NCBI GenBank assembly: GCA_950295325.1
Contig: OX485808.1
Span: forward strand, 44,228,527-44,292,526
Direction: 5' to 3'
DNA: 64,000 nt
From: Polytrichum commune
Lineage: Eukaryota > Streptophyta > Polytrichopsida > Polytrichales > Polytrichaceae
The position numbers were made by a program, and so were the translations under genes. The notes under the pieces are model-generated. The model saw nothing but the letters and a program-made list of their open reading frames with translations, ran no database searches and was not told where the DNA came from. Position 1 is the stretch's first letter. Each line of letters begins with the position of its first letter. Shown in pieces: positions 23,804 to 36,862 of this stretch.

Positions 23804-24800
23804 CACTAGAAGAAATCATGTCCAAATGAACCCTACGTTGTGGTGGCAGTAACTCGAAGTTGACTGCCACTTTGACTATCACCTTTGAATTCCATTGTCA
23901 TTTTGACTGCATGTTGGGTGCCATTGGGTTTCTACCAATTTTTTAAATGTTGTGTATTATGGTACTCATGGCACCCCAAGAGGGGCGACCGTCACTACTT
24001 CGATGACCAATTGGTAGGCATTGGGTGCATGTTTTCATGTTTTGAGTATGCATTTTGGGTGGGAGGGTTGCCGATGAGTGGGTTTCTAAGTTCACCCATG
24101 TGCTCTTTATGGCAGGTGGGTTGTGTGGGTGTTATGTCACCCATACATGGTGCAATTCACCCAAATGGTGCATGTTTTATGGAATTAGTGTTTTCGATTC
24201 TAGTGCTTCACTGGCCTTGGTTGTTGTGTGGTGGTGTCTACCACCAAAATCTAACACTTGCGACATGAATGTGGCTTGTTGTGAAACATTTAGACCTCCT
24301 TGGGAATTTGCTTCCCAAACAAATCCAAAAAAATTGCATCCACATCTGCCACATCCCAATTGATTTGTGCATATGGGCATTTATGGTATGCGTTTAGCCG
24401 CCTAACCACCATCCTCTCAACATGGCTCCATCCATTCCGATTAAAGTTCAATTCAAGATGCAACCTGAATGAGATCTCAATGATATGTTGACAACTAGAA
24501 GTCAAGGATAAGGGCCTCAACCACCATGTACATGGGCATCCTAGTCATCCTCGGATTTGTCTTACACACTTGGGCCCTCCATCTTTTGAACGGATGGTGC
24601 CTCCCATTCGCCACAAGGTGATTCCCATCTTTCTCCACTCCAATGTGTTGTTTGTTGTCTTTGCAAACTTGGCAAGGGCATTGCATTAGTTTCACATGAT
24701 GCTCAACATACATGGCCTTCTCGCAAAGCCACAACTTTGCATCTTGTGTTGCCACACGTGTAGGATTTGTGATGTCCATTTGGGGCTCCAAGCATCCGTG
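23804..24800 (-). mobile_element. Degenerate CACTA-like element with a transposase-associated domain fragment
   Basis: CACTAGAAGAAATCATG at 23804 resembles a CACTA terminus. On the minus strand the frame 24791-24495 reads CPCQVCKDNKQHIGVEKDGN followed by NGRHHPFKRW, like the zinc-finger-like 'transposase-associated' domain (CPC.KC...HL..NG...) found next to En/Spm transposases. Only this fragment is recognisable, a following frame (24520-24290) is not, and I cannot find the opposite terminus. Confidence 0.35.
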
Positions 24801-27800
24801 CTATTATGCAATTTCTTTCCCTCTCATAACTACCATAATTATTTGCCAACTCCATAAATCTCTGTATTAGAGGGTGCAATATCCCAAACAAAATTCTAGT
24901 GTGGATGTACATATGGATGCGAATGTGCAATTATCGAATGTTTGGATGCCTTAACATTAGAATAGGAGAATTGAACAAGATGTTAACTTATGGGATGCAC
25001 AAAATTCTAGCACAATTTGCAATAGCCATGCTTTGAGTATGCTAAAGGTCAATGAACAAGGTCTATGTTGTGTGGGCCACCTTGTTCAAGGTGCACATGT
25101 ATTTGGAAATGCGAGGCACCCATTTCAATGTGCTTCAAAAAACTTTGTGCTTTCACCATAGCCTATGAGCCATAAATCAAAACACCAAGTTTTGCAATAG
25201 CATAACATGATAATTGCAGTCTCCCACTATAGGAATAAGACTATCTTCAAATTGGTGCAAGAGTGCCAATTCATACGGGTAAAAATTTATATCCAGGAGC
25301 CCCTATTTGTTGGTACACTCCAAATCTCTGGGTTGGATAGTTGCCAAGCAAATTTATCATGACCTTCTTTGTCATGAGAAATGAAATCAAGAAAGTGTGT
25401 TTGTGATAGTTTGAATTTCACTTAGTTGGTTCTCCTCCTCGGCATTTTAATTTTATATCCCGTTTTTAGAACTCGATTTCACATGTTTGACAAGACATTG
25501 GCAATTGCTAGACCCGCACCATAAGTATTGCCCATATGTGGGTGGTAGTCACTTCCTAGAGGGTGGCAATGACCATACAAGACAATCACCCTGTGGGTTG
25601 CATGTGCCACTCACCTCGCACTCCACATGGACTAGGTCGTGGAGTTAGGATTGTCATGGGCTTTCAAACTCTTGCATGGATGTTCCGACCTTGACGGCTT
25701 TTGGAGTGTGTGGGTGGAGTGGGTCATGTGTACATCGCCTTCAAGATCTTGGGGTATGTTGGTGTTTGGAGTGACTCTTTGTGGCAAAGCCGGGTGTATT
25801 TGGGCAACATACGGCGAGATATGGGACTGAAGAGGAAGCGTCTACAACTAGGAGGAAGAGGGATGAGAGCGGAATGGCATGGAGGAGGACATACAAAGCA
25901 TAAGGATGGATGAGGAGAGGCAAGGGACTGGGAAGGCGGTGAAAATAGAGAAGAGTGGAGAGGAGGAATACTTGGAAAAGAGTTGTGAGGAGGAGGATAT
26001 TTAGGGGATCGGTAGCTTGGAGGAGGACAAACAAGGGAGCACTATGGAGGGAGGATACGAGGCACAACACAACATCCGCATCGCGAAGGTGAAATAACAA
26101 TTAGAAATCCTTTTGAACTAGAAAACAAAATTTGAGTGGGGGTGGATTTGCAGTTTTACAGGTTTTGGGTTTTCCATTGCAGTTGTCTTGGAGACATGGT
26201 AGATTGGACAAATGGTCACTGAAGTACTTTAAAGCAAGTGATTAGCAAAACATAATTCATTGCTAAGAAAACATCCACAATTGGATATGGATGTATCATA
26301 TCATGTATCCTGGTAGGTGTGGGTCGAGTAGATCATCAACTGATGAAACCTCAATACATTTCTAATAAATTATAATATGCTTTGGAAATGCTTTAAACAA
26401 ACCACCAGTTTTTCAGAACAATTTTGCTACATTTCTTGCTCCCGATGATCCATCATATTCTTCATAAATTAAAAGGCAATTTTACGATTCAACATTTGTT
26501 TACATTACAAGTCCACAAGTTACTATGATATAAGTATATAGTTGTTATTGCCATTCGTGTACGCACCAATACGCTAGACGCCTTAGCTTACCACCAGGTA
26601 AGTAGATGCATTCTCCAACAACAACCCTGGGGCATTGAATTTAAAACAGGAGAGAACTAAGTGGGCAGTTTGGCCCATTGTTTTTTCCTGCCTTGTCCAT
26701 ATCAGAAAGGAGACAACCAAGCTATCTAAGATTCTTCTCTTGTGAGATGTGGTTGGGGCTTAAACCAGTGCTGGTCTACTATCATCTTCTTTGTACCATT
26801 TGGGTATCTATAATGACAATATCTCCACATTCATTGATTACCGTTTTGATAGCCATGGGTAGGTTCATTGATAACTTTAATTGACATTGATTATTGATAC
26901 CATCCATTCATCTAGATATCAAACCAACACTGGCATTACTATTGAGTGTGGAGGAGTGGATAGAATTTGGAGACGTAGTGAGTGAATTGAGTGAAGGAAG
27001 ACTGATTTTGGATTTTTGGGTTGTGGCATTGTATTGCAGTACATTAATAAGGTGTAAACAATAGAGAAGACTTGGTCATCAATTCAAAGTTTGCATTATG
27101 CCACACGCTCCGTATTGAAGTTCAAAGTTTGGTGAAACCAGTGGCTCATGTAGGAGCCTACACAACCATTGCCAAAGATGTACTCATTTGCAATGTGACC
27201 ATGGGAAGACCTTTGTCATAGGTTCAACGCATGTGGGAGGAGGGGGATGTTGTTTTTGTATGATTGGGAATATGCAAGTCCACAAATTGAAATGTGTCCA
27301 TTATGGTAGAATTTTGTGATTTATATGGAATGGATATGTGATCACATTATGGCATTGGTGCATGGAAGAGGTTGATGAGCCATGGGGCAGGAAGGGTATG
27401 TTCATAATTGTGGGAGGCAGTGTTTGTGCTACAATACATGTGATATGTATTTGAGTACAAGTTTTTATACGAGCGAAAACCTCTCTATAAATCATCCTAC
27501 ACATTTGTATGTTATGTTTGATAAACACAATTGTATAAGAGACTTTTGATAGGGTCGCTTTTAACACTTTAAGCTCAAAGAATAAAGAAGTAATCTTGAA
27601 CCTCTCCATATGACTTCTTAAAGGCCTCTCCAACCTTTAAAGGTTGAGCTACCATGTATAAACTTGTTATTTGACAATTTGTAGTATCCCCCAACAAACA
27701 TTGAATTAGTCAAATTTGCTTGGTCTATAAGACTAAAACTATATATCTTTTCTTACAAACAAAAATTGAATATAAGGTTCATATGTGACAATGGTCCTAA

Positions 27801-29050
27801 GCAATAAGTTACTAATATTTATGAGTAGGCCATTTGTACAAGTCCAATATTCTTATATTTATTTGATATATGTAAATGCATCATCCCAAATGTGTTAGCT
27901 TATTAGAGGAGTGCTTCTAAATGCGTTGATTTAAGTTGTGGTCACTTTGACATGCTTGGCTTAAAATTAGATTTAAATATTGTTAGAGACCTATGGACAA
28001 TATCTTGAGGCTCATAATGGGTCTTTAGGACTTTAAAATGTTAAAGGTCTAGTAATTAGTAATGTGCATAATACACACATACATTTAATACATAGATGCT
28101 TTTTTGAGTGCAATTGGTGACATTTGATAGTTCTATTGGTTTAGGTTGTGCAAATTTTTCTTTGACATTACTTGATAATAAGCCACAACATAATATTGTC
28201 CATGATAAACCACATGTTATAAAGTGGGCCACACTCTTTACCATAATGATCTTGTAAATATGACACATCTGATATTTATTGTCCATGTCTATAGATATCA
28301 ATCATCATTTATCTCTCCCCAATTGCTCATCGAAGAGTTGAGCAAAAAGGGTTATTAAAACTCATCACATCTTTTCATGCATAATTTCAAGTTTTTGTCC
28401 ATGCAAAACATTATTGAGCTTTTTATCAACCGTTTCACTCTAATAATATTTAATGACAGTGTTTCACCTGAATCTCACTCAATTTTCAAGCTGTATCTAC
28501 ATACTTGACAAACATCCAAAGGTATACTTCTCACACCTTACATGACACATTCCCGGCCCTACCCAACCTAATCACTTAGCTGAATAATGTTATGTGAGTT
28601 GCTAGATCGTGATTGAATCTAATCCACACAAGTAAGTGAATAACTTGCCGCTTCTACAACAGTTACTCATCATCCACTCCAATCTTGTTGCTCATCTAGT
28701 CCACAATAAATTATAGTATTGTAGTGCATATAATGCGTAAACATTTGCCAAAGGAAATAGACATTTCACTATGACTCGTATACCATCATTTGTTTCAACA
28801 TTGTGTAGTGGATCAATTGTCCAATATGGCTTGACAGCCTCTAGAACTTAGGGTATATAACAATGCTTCACTCATCAATTGCTTGAAACAACTGTGTTGC
28901 ATAAACTGTAGCGACTCACCTCAAACTTGCTACAGATAGCCTCACATTGACTTCATTACATTTTATGAATGAGACCATGAGCCATACTTCTACTACTACT
29001 ATATTCACAACCATGATACACACAACTTAATTTTAATCAATGTACACCTC
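24801..29050. other. Long region without recognised gene
   Basis: Mostly AT-rich and non-coding. A purine-rich, GGA-repeating tract covers about 25820-26050. No tRNA, rRNA, transposase or conserved protein is recognisable on either strand. Confidence 0.35.
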
Positions 29051-29089
29051 TCAGAAATTGCACAATCTACCCATCATTCTCAACTTTAC

Positions 29090-29290
29090 ATAAGTACTGT
29101 GCACAGCCTGCAATTTGGTCATGCAGTGGCCGCGTCCACGTAATCTTTTCAGGCACGCATGGATCGTGTGGAATCCATCGGTGAAATTGTTGTTCTCTAT
29201 TACCTGATTTACAGCTTGTACAAAGTGCACATTCGATCGGTCTAGCTTTATATACACAGCCTGCAATTTGGTGATGTGCTAGAGCTCAGT
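29090..29290. repeat. Two partial copies of the ankyrin-PGG gene's 3' tail
   Basis: CAGCCTGCAATTTGGTCATG (about 29105) and CAGCCTGCAATTTGGTGATG (about 29259) are tandem copies of the sequence that follows the ankyrin-PGG pseudogenes; the inverted counterpart is at 36165-36192. Confidence 0.7.
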
Positions 29291-30425
29291 CAGATACATA
29301 ATCCTCCAAGAGCTCTCCGAGAACATGAAAGGATTGCTTTCAAGTGATTGAAAGCCCCATGAACTTCCTTCGTGCGCATGTGAGATGGTTGTCTCCGTTT
29401 GCTCGATCTTGACTTGTGACCTTCAAGTAGTAGCGCAGACCGTCGGTCGCCACAAACACGAGTAAGCGGATCAAGAAGACGGCGAGGGTCCACTTGTAAT
29501 GTACGTATGGGGCGATGTATTGCGAGCAGATGAAGTTGAACACGAGAGCGCCAACCGACAACATCAAGCAATACGATACCAACACAATCAACATGCGCGT
29601 CCGATACAACAGCCGTTTCACGCGCACATCGTCAACCGCCCGGTCGAAGAAGAATCCGAACGAGAACGGCAACGCAGCGTAGGCTGCGTAAGTGGTCGAT
29701 AGTATGGACAGGAAAAACGCAACCCTCGTCAAACCAACAACGTCACCGGGCCGGGATGGAAATGTTGTACTTCAAGTAATCCATTAACCTCCAGTACTTT
29801 TTTTTAGTTTGGTCGCTTCCAACAACGTGGGGCAGTGGGAATACGTTAAGGTGGCAATCAAGACCGCGACGACGAGGGTGGCATTGGCCGCGACCACGTA
29901 CGATTCACGCACCTTGTGCATGTGCTTGTACAAATCCTTCACTTCTTGTGTTCCATTAGTTTGCGTCGGATGGGTTCGTTCCTCCTCCTGAATTTTAGCG
30001 CGTATGTTAGGCCGGTTTGCACAGCTTCCGGATGCCACTTGACGATTTGATCTACGAGCAGTGCGTGGTCGCGGTTTGACTCGATTGCCCAATGCAAGAG
30101 ATATGCTACGTAGTCCTTCGTGCCTTCCGATCCTAAAGTCGCGAGTAAGATGTCGGCGATATTATGGTCGTTCATGCAGGTGATCCCATTTAAAAGCTCC
30201 ACGAAGAGGTCAACCTTTTCATCAAATGATAGGGAACAAAGCCGGGGAGAGATCGGTAGACCTCTAAGAAGATGTTTTTGTTACCACTGCGGACGGCGTA
30301 ATGAAGCAGTGTGAAACTATTGTTCCCGCGATCATCACCGAACCTCTAACTCAACTCTGGGAGAATTTGGAAAACACCGATGTGTCGATTCTGGATGGCT
30401 AAGTGGATTGCTATAATGGTCCAAG
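29290..30425 (-). pseudogene. Ankyrin-repeat/PGG-domain membrane protein, decayed copy A
   Basis: Read on the minus strand, ankyrin-type sequence (TIIAIHLAIQNRHIGVFQIL, then NNSFTLLHYAVRSGNKNIF) leads to a helical segment and a PGG domain (RESYVVAANATLVVAVLIAT, LTYSH), followed by more membrane spans (VGALVFNFICSQYIAPYV). The reading frame is broken by an in-frame TAG in the ankyrin part (near 30345) and apparent frameshifts near 30220, 29955, 29810 (an A8 run) and 29747. Intact relatives are plant ankyrin-TM (PGG) proteins linked to defence and stress responses. A MITE fragment interrupts the 5' side at about 30425. Confidence 0.75.
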
Positions 30426-30505
30426 TTATTTGAGATGAATCAAACCACAAACTTATAGGGATCAAGTTTCTATGTTGGGTAGATGAGAGGTACACTCCTA
30501 TGCGA
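30425..30505. mobile_element. MITE fragment (TATAC...CGTACCTCTCAT family)
   Basis: ATTTGAGATGAATC...CTATGTTGGGTAGATGAGAGGTAC matches, in inverted order, the left half of the 58790-59004 element. It lies at the point where ankyrin homology of copy A stops. Confidence 0.55.
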
Positions 30506-30829
30506 TAACCACCTCTCAGCTTTAGTTCATCTTTCGATGATTATTTGACCCCGACATGCAATATACTTGAGAAACAATATTCCTCAACAAATGAAAACTG
30601 TATAGAGAGGTGATGCAATCTAAACCTCAAAAAATCAACATTTGTTGTGAATTTGACATAATTTTGACACAAAATTTATGTCATGTCAAATGTGTGTAAG
30701 TTGTGTGAATTTGGGCAATTTGTTTTGATACAAGTGATGTTCCTGTCAAGTTCAAATCTCAACCATCTACTTATTTTCTACTAGCGTCGCAAAGGTTGAT
30801 CTCGAGAGGTTACCCTCTTTCATCCGGGA

Positions 30830-31185
30830 AAGCAGTCGTATCAGTTGCGAAGGACGTCGCTTCATTCTGCAGCCGAGAACGGTTATAATGAGGTTGCGAG
30901 TGCTATTTTTACAACGGACCAAATGGATGACGAAGTAATCGAGGAACAAGACAATGAAGGTTGCCAAACAATCCACTTGCATGGGTGTGCAAAAACAACA
31001 CATTGGTATCTCCCAACTCCTGCAGTTCAATCAGAAGTTCAGCGAACGTCGAGATCATTGTGGAAGCAATAATTCCACACTGCTTCGTTACGCCGTCTGT
31101 TTCAGTAACAATAACATCTTCCAAGAGGCCTAGCTACTGATCTCTCCCCAGGTATGTTGCCCTAACATTTGATGAAACTGTTGAT
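30830..31185 (+). pseudogene. Ankyrin part of decayed copy B
   Basis: Plus-strand sequence reads RTSLHSAAENGYNEVASAIF, then a further repeat, and then NNSTLLRYAVCFSNNNIFQE, the counterpart of copy A's NNSFTLLHYAVRSGNKNIF. Stops and frame changes occur. DNA similarity with copy A ends at about 31185. Confidence 0.65.
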
Positions 31186-33590
31186 GTTGGACCACATCAC
31201 CATCTCATTCATCAGGGCTTGCTTACCTACACAAGCCAGCTAACCCAAGCCCAGCCACATAGTCACCCTATTGTACAATGAAAAGCACTCACAAGTGGAT
31301 GTCCACCCTCTTCCTTCGAACCACATTGCACGCACCATCGACATAGCAAGAACTTTGAATAGCAAATTCAGATAAAGTAGTGGCAACAAGACCAAAATGG
31401 AGGGCACATGTAAAGGGGATTGCTATTTCATGAGCACTTTGACATGTTCATGTCAAAAGTGCACAAACATAGGTTAATATAAGTCTCTGACACATGTATA
31501 TAAGCGGTGCTAGTGCTACGACGTCCAACTGGAGCATCATACAAAGATAATCAATACTATAATCATAAAAATAAAATATCTTGCTCTAATTGTTCTTAAT
31601 GAGTTTCAATAGCCAAGCGACCAATTTCATTTAAAACTTTTGCTACTTGTATTTCCAATTAGTTGCATATTGAACTCGTATTCTTGGGAACATGCTTCCT
31701 CGTGATACCCGTTTTCTACTACTCCAAAGAGTATTTCTAGAAGTCAATGATTTATACAATTCTATATCTCTCATAAGATCTTAAAGAATTTGAATTGCTA
31801 AGCTAAGTCGTGTAAAATTGAGCAATTTGTTTGCCAAATTTTGGCTCCCATTACAAATTAGTTGCATGCGCGTTTGCAAACATTTCTTAAGTACTTATTT
31901 TAATAGCTTGAGAAAATTTTCACAACTTACAAGGAATCAAAAACCAAAATTCTTGGATCTTATAGAATTCACCAATTCATCAAAATAGACACAAATATTC
32001 GCACTCAGTACATGAATGGCTCCTCATAGGATTTGCGAACTGCCTTTTAATCCATGTACTAATTTTTTCCTCTGTCAAATTTTCAACGCAAGAAATGAAT
32101 ATGAATAGGTGATCTTGAATCCATGCATAGGTGTGGGGTGTATTCTAGCCATGTTGGAAGACTGTAATCATGAGAAGGTGGACTAATCTACATTTGACAA
32201 TTTATTTTGAAATTCTATAATAATTTAAATTGATGACCATGTCCTCACATTTTATGATGAAGGAAGGTATTGGCTATGTAAGTAGACTCGTTGATGCCAT
32301 AGAAAAATTTGGGCATATCTCTCCTCCAACATCTCTCGGATGTCATCCTTATGCAATTTCGCATCTAGGGTAAAAAGAATGTCAACTTGCGTCCAAAAGT
32401 TTGACATGCCATAATAGATTATCTTGGAATATTAGATAATTATCCTTACAACTAAATAAGTTTAAAGACAAACGATATAGATTCCACCATACACATTGAG
32501 GTTTATTGATGTTGTACAGGAGGAGACATTCACTACCACTTAATCTCTGGGTTGATAATATTCTTTGAAGCTCATGATAAACACTAAATTTTTCTTTTAT
32601 GATTTTTTTCAATTTTAGTTTAGGGATCTCACAATCAAGTCATTAACTGCAACGTTGTTTAAACATACATTTGTTAAGTCCGACAATCTTTCATTGTGCA
32701 ATAATGGCCCAAAAAACTTGCATATGTACGTGATGTGCTCTATTTTCTCATAAATGTAAATAAATTAAATGAGTGCGTCTTCATCACACAAAATGTAATG
32801 AGAAAAAATGTCAATGGTAATGTTGGACTCCATGTATTTACACACAATGAGAGATGAAGATCTCAATAAAATACATGAATGTATTTTACACTTGCACGTA
32901 TTTTCAAATAATACTTATGTCAACGCAAAAAGAACATTATTAACTTGTCCAATGATCAAAGACCTCAAATCTAGACTTGTGCATCCACTGATCTATGTCA
33001 ATCCTTGGAATTGTATGCATTGTGCACAACACGAGACAATTTCCAATATTACAAAAGATTGTTTGCACAATAGAAAACTCATTTCCAATCTCAAATGTTG
33101 TATTCATGGTACTGATGAACCTCTTTTGAATGTTATCATATTCATAAATGTCAGATCAAGGTTTGTCAAATTAGCAATATAAATTAAATGTGTCGCTAAA
33201 GTAAGAGAAGACCTCTTAACAGTCCTATTCGCAACCATTTTCAATTCATGCAAAAATTAGCAACTTGACTTAAAGATCATAAATAAAAGCCTCAAGTGCA
33301 AGGCCTAGAGCACCCAACAAAAACCTGAAGGTCAATGGATGTGGAGAAGGCCAAAGTCACAACCACGGAGAACTAAATGGAACTCCAGATCAAGGCTTAA
33401 GAACGTAGCCAAGAAATCAAGATAAGATCCAATGCCACAAAAAACCAATAGCCAAATTATGAAGAAAAACAAGTCATAAACACAAGGCCGTGAGGCAAAT
33501 ATAACAAATTGAAGTTTAAGCAAACAACTAAGAGATGTTGTGATACATCACATCTTCATGACCTTTAAAATAGCCACCTCAATGTGGTGT
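31186..33590. other. Sequence separating the two halves of pseudogene copy B
   Basis: AT-rich, no recognised protein. Together with 33590-35500 it forms about 4.3 kb absent from copy A, so it probably arrived by insertion or rearrangement; I cannot define ends. Confidence 0.35.
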
Positions 33591-33599
33591 GGAGGAAAA

Positions 33600-34390
33600 A
33601 TCCATATCAATGTAGAGGAAACGAATTCATGAATATTGAAAAATGAATTGAAATCGGAGTTTATTTGACGATTGAGGGTTTGAGGTCAACACTAGTGTTA
33701 CACAATATTAGTGTTGAATGCCAAAGATTACATAAATGTTGAGGAGTTAATTTTATCAATATTGACAAAAAGAAAAATTGAAATCGGAGTTTGTTTGTAT
33801 TTTGTATGAAATTTTGGAGATTGAGAGCTTTAGATTAATAGCACTAGTATTGCACAAATGTAGTGTTGAATGAAAAATCTTATATAAATGTAGATGAAAA
33901 AATTTCCTCAATATTGAAAAAATAAAAAATTGAAATTATAAGAGTACGATTGCACTTTGTGTGAAAATTTGAAGATTGAGGGCTTCAAGTATATTACGGC
34001 ATTGGTACAGCATAATACTAATATTGAATGACAAAGCTCATATAAATATAGAGGAGATAATTTTATCAATATTGGACAAAATAAATATTTTATGAAATTA
34101 GAGTTTGTTCTTGTTGTGTATGAATTTTGGAGGTTGAGGTTGAGGTAGGTACTAGAACTACGCAGTTTTAGAGTTAAATGACAAAGGTTATTATAATGTA
34201 GAAAATATCATTAATGTTGGAAAATCAATATAAAATAAAATAAAAATTGACATCAAATTTTATTTGCACTTGATATGAATTTTGGAGATTGAGGATTGAG
34301 ATTGGCAATAGTATCGCACATCTAGTGTTGAATGACAAAGCTCATATAAATGTAGAGGAGAGAATTTCATCAATATTTTAAATCAACTAT
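33600..34390. repeat. Tandem array of ~153-bp units, five copies
   Basis: The anchor (g/a)tgttgaatg recurs at 33711, 33863, 34021 (variant), 34171 (variant) and 34325, spacing 150-158 bp. Each unit also carries ATTTTGGAGATTGAG and ATGTAGAGGAG(A/T). Units are diverged, so the array is old. No ORF is conserved. Confidence 0.85.
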
Positions 34391-35509
34391 TATTGTGCAA
34401 ATCAACATTTAAGTAAATTTGGACAAACCTCTTGTCCAAAAATAATAATGAATGTACATTTGTGAGACAAAAATATCAAACAACAACAATCACAATTTCA
34501 AATGTTTGTATTCCATGCTCTCCAACCACCATATATGTTTAGTTATGTGATCTAGTGTACGTCATATTGACAATTGGATTTGACCAAAATTCATGCTTAA
34601 ATCTAAATCCATGTAAATTCTAGTTTAGTGCCTTGTGTTTGAGCTAATAAAAAGAATTATTTAAAACTAAAAATCATTGGCAACCATCTCCTAAAGTGGC
34701 TCAAATGCACCAAAACAAAAAAAAACAGACAAACAAAAATGATTCATTAGGATCTTTATGTGAGCCAAAAAGAAAAATGTTGAAAACCAAACTTTAATGC
34801 CAAAGCACATGAGGTTGCCTCGTCCTTGGGACCTTTTATGTGAGCCAAAAAATATATATTTGAAAATAAAGTTGCAGCTAAGGGAAAGGGGCACTTGAGA
34901 AAGGTGGAAGCAAATAATAAAAGTTGGTTGTAGTGACATGTGGAAAGTACAGAGTCTCATATTAGCACAATGTTTTTGCTAGTGAACAACCGCATCCATT
35001 AGAAAAGCGTGGACAATTCTTCGCTTCATTATTCCCTTTGGCCACATCTTCTTGTTTTCTGAAGCTTGCAACATCCACCAAAGGAGTATCAGCATGGACT
35101 TTGTCTTGCCTCCCCTTCCAAATGACCTCTCCTTAAAGCACATTATGAAGGTGATCATGGAGGGTACATTTGATTATTACTCAATTGTCAGAGCTCCATC
35201 TTGTGAACACTAATTGGAGTCGGGTGATTAGGTATCACGTAGAGTGGCTTGCATGATTTTAGGTGATGGGAGCCAACCAACACTATGCAATGCATGTTGC
35301 TGTTTTTGATTTTCATGTTTTGGGGGAGAGCCTAGATCCGAACGCAAACCACAACTAAGAAATGCAAGATTTTGAATACTATAACTTTTCTCCCCCAAAA
35401 GGATGGCGAATCAGCTAGGGATGTGGTTGTTTGAGATTTTCTTGAAGTTATTTCTGCTACAACACGGCATCCTCAGGTCTTCATCTGTGGTTGAAGCTTA
35501 GGGTTTTGG
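34391..35509. other. No gene recognised
   Basis: AT-rich sequence between the tandem array and the PGG half of pseudogene copy B. The last ~100 bp may contain unrecognisable parts of that gene. Confidence 0.3.
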
Positions 35510-36190
35510 AATTTATGCGCAATTTACATCCTCGTCATGGCGATCTTGATTTCCACGTTAACGTATTCCCACTACCTGATGTCGTTGGAAGCTGCCAAAC
35601 TACGAAATGAACTGTGGGCTGATGGAACTACCTATATTACAACACTTCCATCTCGGTGGCATTATTGAAACACAGAGGTTTGCATTTTCCCTATCCATGA
35701 TATGGACCATCTCTGTCAACCTTTGTAGCGCTGCCATTCTCATGCTTATTCTTCTTCGACCTGCAGGCGGTCGATGATTCGCACAAGAAACGGTTGTGGT
35801 ATCAGACGCCTGTGTTGATCGTGTTGGCATCATAGTGTTTGATGTTGTCGGTTGGGGCCCTCGTGTTCAACTTCATCTGCTCGCAAGTCATTGCCCCCTA
35901 CATACAAGAATTTCAAGTGCATGCACCTTGGCTTGTGAAGTTGCACTTGCAGTCTTCTTGGTCTGCTCATTTGTGTTTGTGGCGATCAACGATCTGTGCT
36001 ACTACTGGAAGTTAACGTTGCAGAAATGGAGGGGCATGGAGCGGCCGAGCAGAAGGAAAGCATTCATGAGCGCCATTAACTCAGAAAGTATCACTTTTCA
36101 TTTATAGATTTGAAAGTCCACTCCACTCTTGCAAGTTCTTGGAGGATTATGCATCACAGCTCTAGCACATGACCAAATTGCAGGCTGTGC
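35510..36190 (+). pseudogene. PGG/membrane part of decayed copy B
   Basis: Plus-strand ILVMAILISTLTYSH matches copy A's LVVAVLIATLTYSH, and CLMLSVGALVFNFICSQVIA matches copy A's last spans. A TGA after SRWHY, a TAG replacing a residue just before CLMLSVG and a later frameshift show decay. The 3' tail ends at the pogo-like insertion (36194). Confidence 0.75.
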
Positions 36191-36195
36191 ATGTA

Positions 36196-36825
36196 CTGTA
36201 ATCTCCCACTTAAGTACGCATCCCGGTTAAGTGTGCAATTTTTTTGACAAAAGTTAGGTAAGGGTTCATACTTTATTGCTTGAACATGTCATGTGGAGTC
36301 ATTTGGCGCAGATGCATGATTTTTTTACGCTTGACATACAATGTCAGTTTGTTAATGTTTCATTGAAATGTCTCAAACGATCGTCGCAGTTCATCATACA
36401 TTTGTCTAGCTTCCATTTGAACATGAGAGCAAAGCAATTGAATGTCGATGTCGAGGACAGTGTTGTGTAAAGCTTCAAAGCCTTTGAAGTTGGTAGCAAT
36501 TTTAGATTCAGCAAATGTCTCGATAGTCTGGATTTCATTGCAGTATGTTCTTATGATTGTCCCAAACTTTCCGGATGGTGCCTTCACTGACTTCATACCC
36601 CCGCCCTAGTGCCCGCTTGCTCGGCGTGTTCGGCTTGCTCAACTTTGCAATGATTTCACATCGATGGGCTTCGGTCAAGTAGGTTGCCTCAGGTTTCATC
36701 CGTTTCTCGTTGCAATTCATCAAATCAGAAGGTCTAGAAAGCAATATGATTAAAGTACGCACCTACCAACTAAGTGCGCACCAACAGCTCCGGTCCAAAG
36801 TGCGTACTTAAGCGGGAGATTACTG
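36196..36825 (-). mobile_element. Pogo-like DNA transposon, internally deleted
   Basis: Termini GTAATCTCCCACTTAAGTAC (left, from 36198) and GTAATCTCCCGCTTAAGTAC (right, inverted) are flanked by TA on both sides (36194-36195, 36826-36827); the right end starts CAGT as in pogo elements. On the minus strand 36762-36535 encodes TEAHRCEIIAKLSKPNTPSK and GYEVSEGTIRKVWDNH, a CENP-B/Tigger-type helix-turn-helix of pogo transposases; the catalytic DDE part is missing. The 630-bp copy is non-autonomous. Confidence 0.85.
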
Positions 36826-36862
36826 TATGTAAAGTAAGTTTGTTAGATTTTGCAATTTGTAA

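Noticed and set aside
33600-34390. CRISPR-like array
   Set aside because: The units are contiguous diverged tandem repeats without conserved short repeats and unique spacers, in a plant nuclear context.
35797-35807. TGGTATCAGA as a retrotransposon primer-binding site
   Set aside because: It lies inside the colinear ankyrin-PGG pseudogene homology, with no LTR nearby.
36276-36596. Several short overlapping frames near the pogo-like element as separate genes
   Set aside because: They lie inside the transposon; only the helix-turn-helix frame is meaningful.
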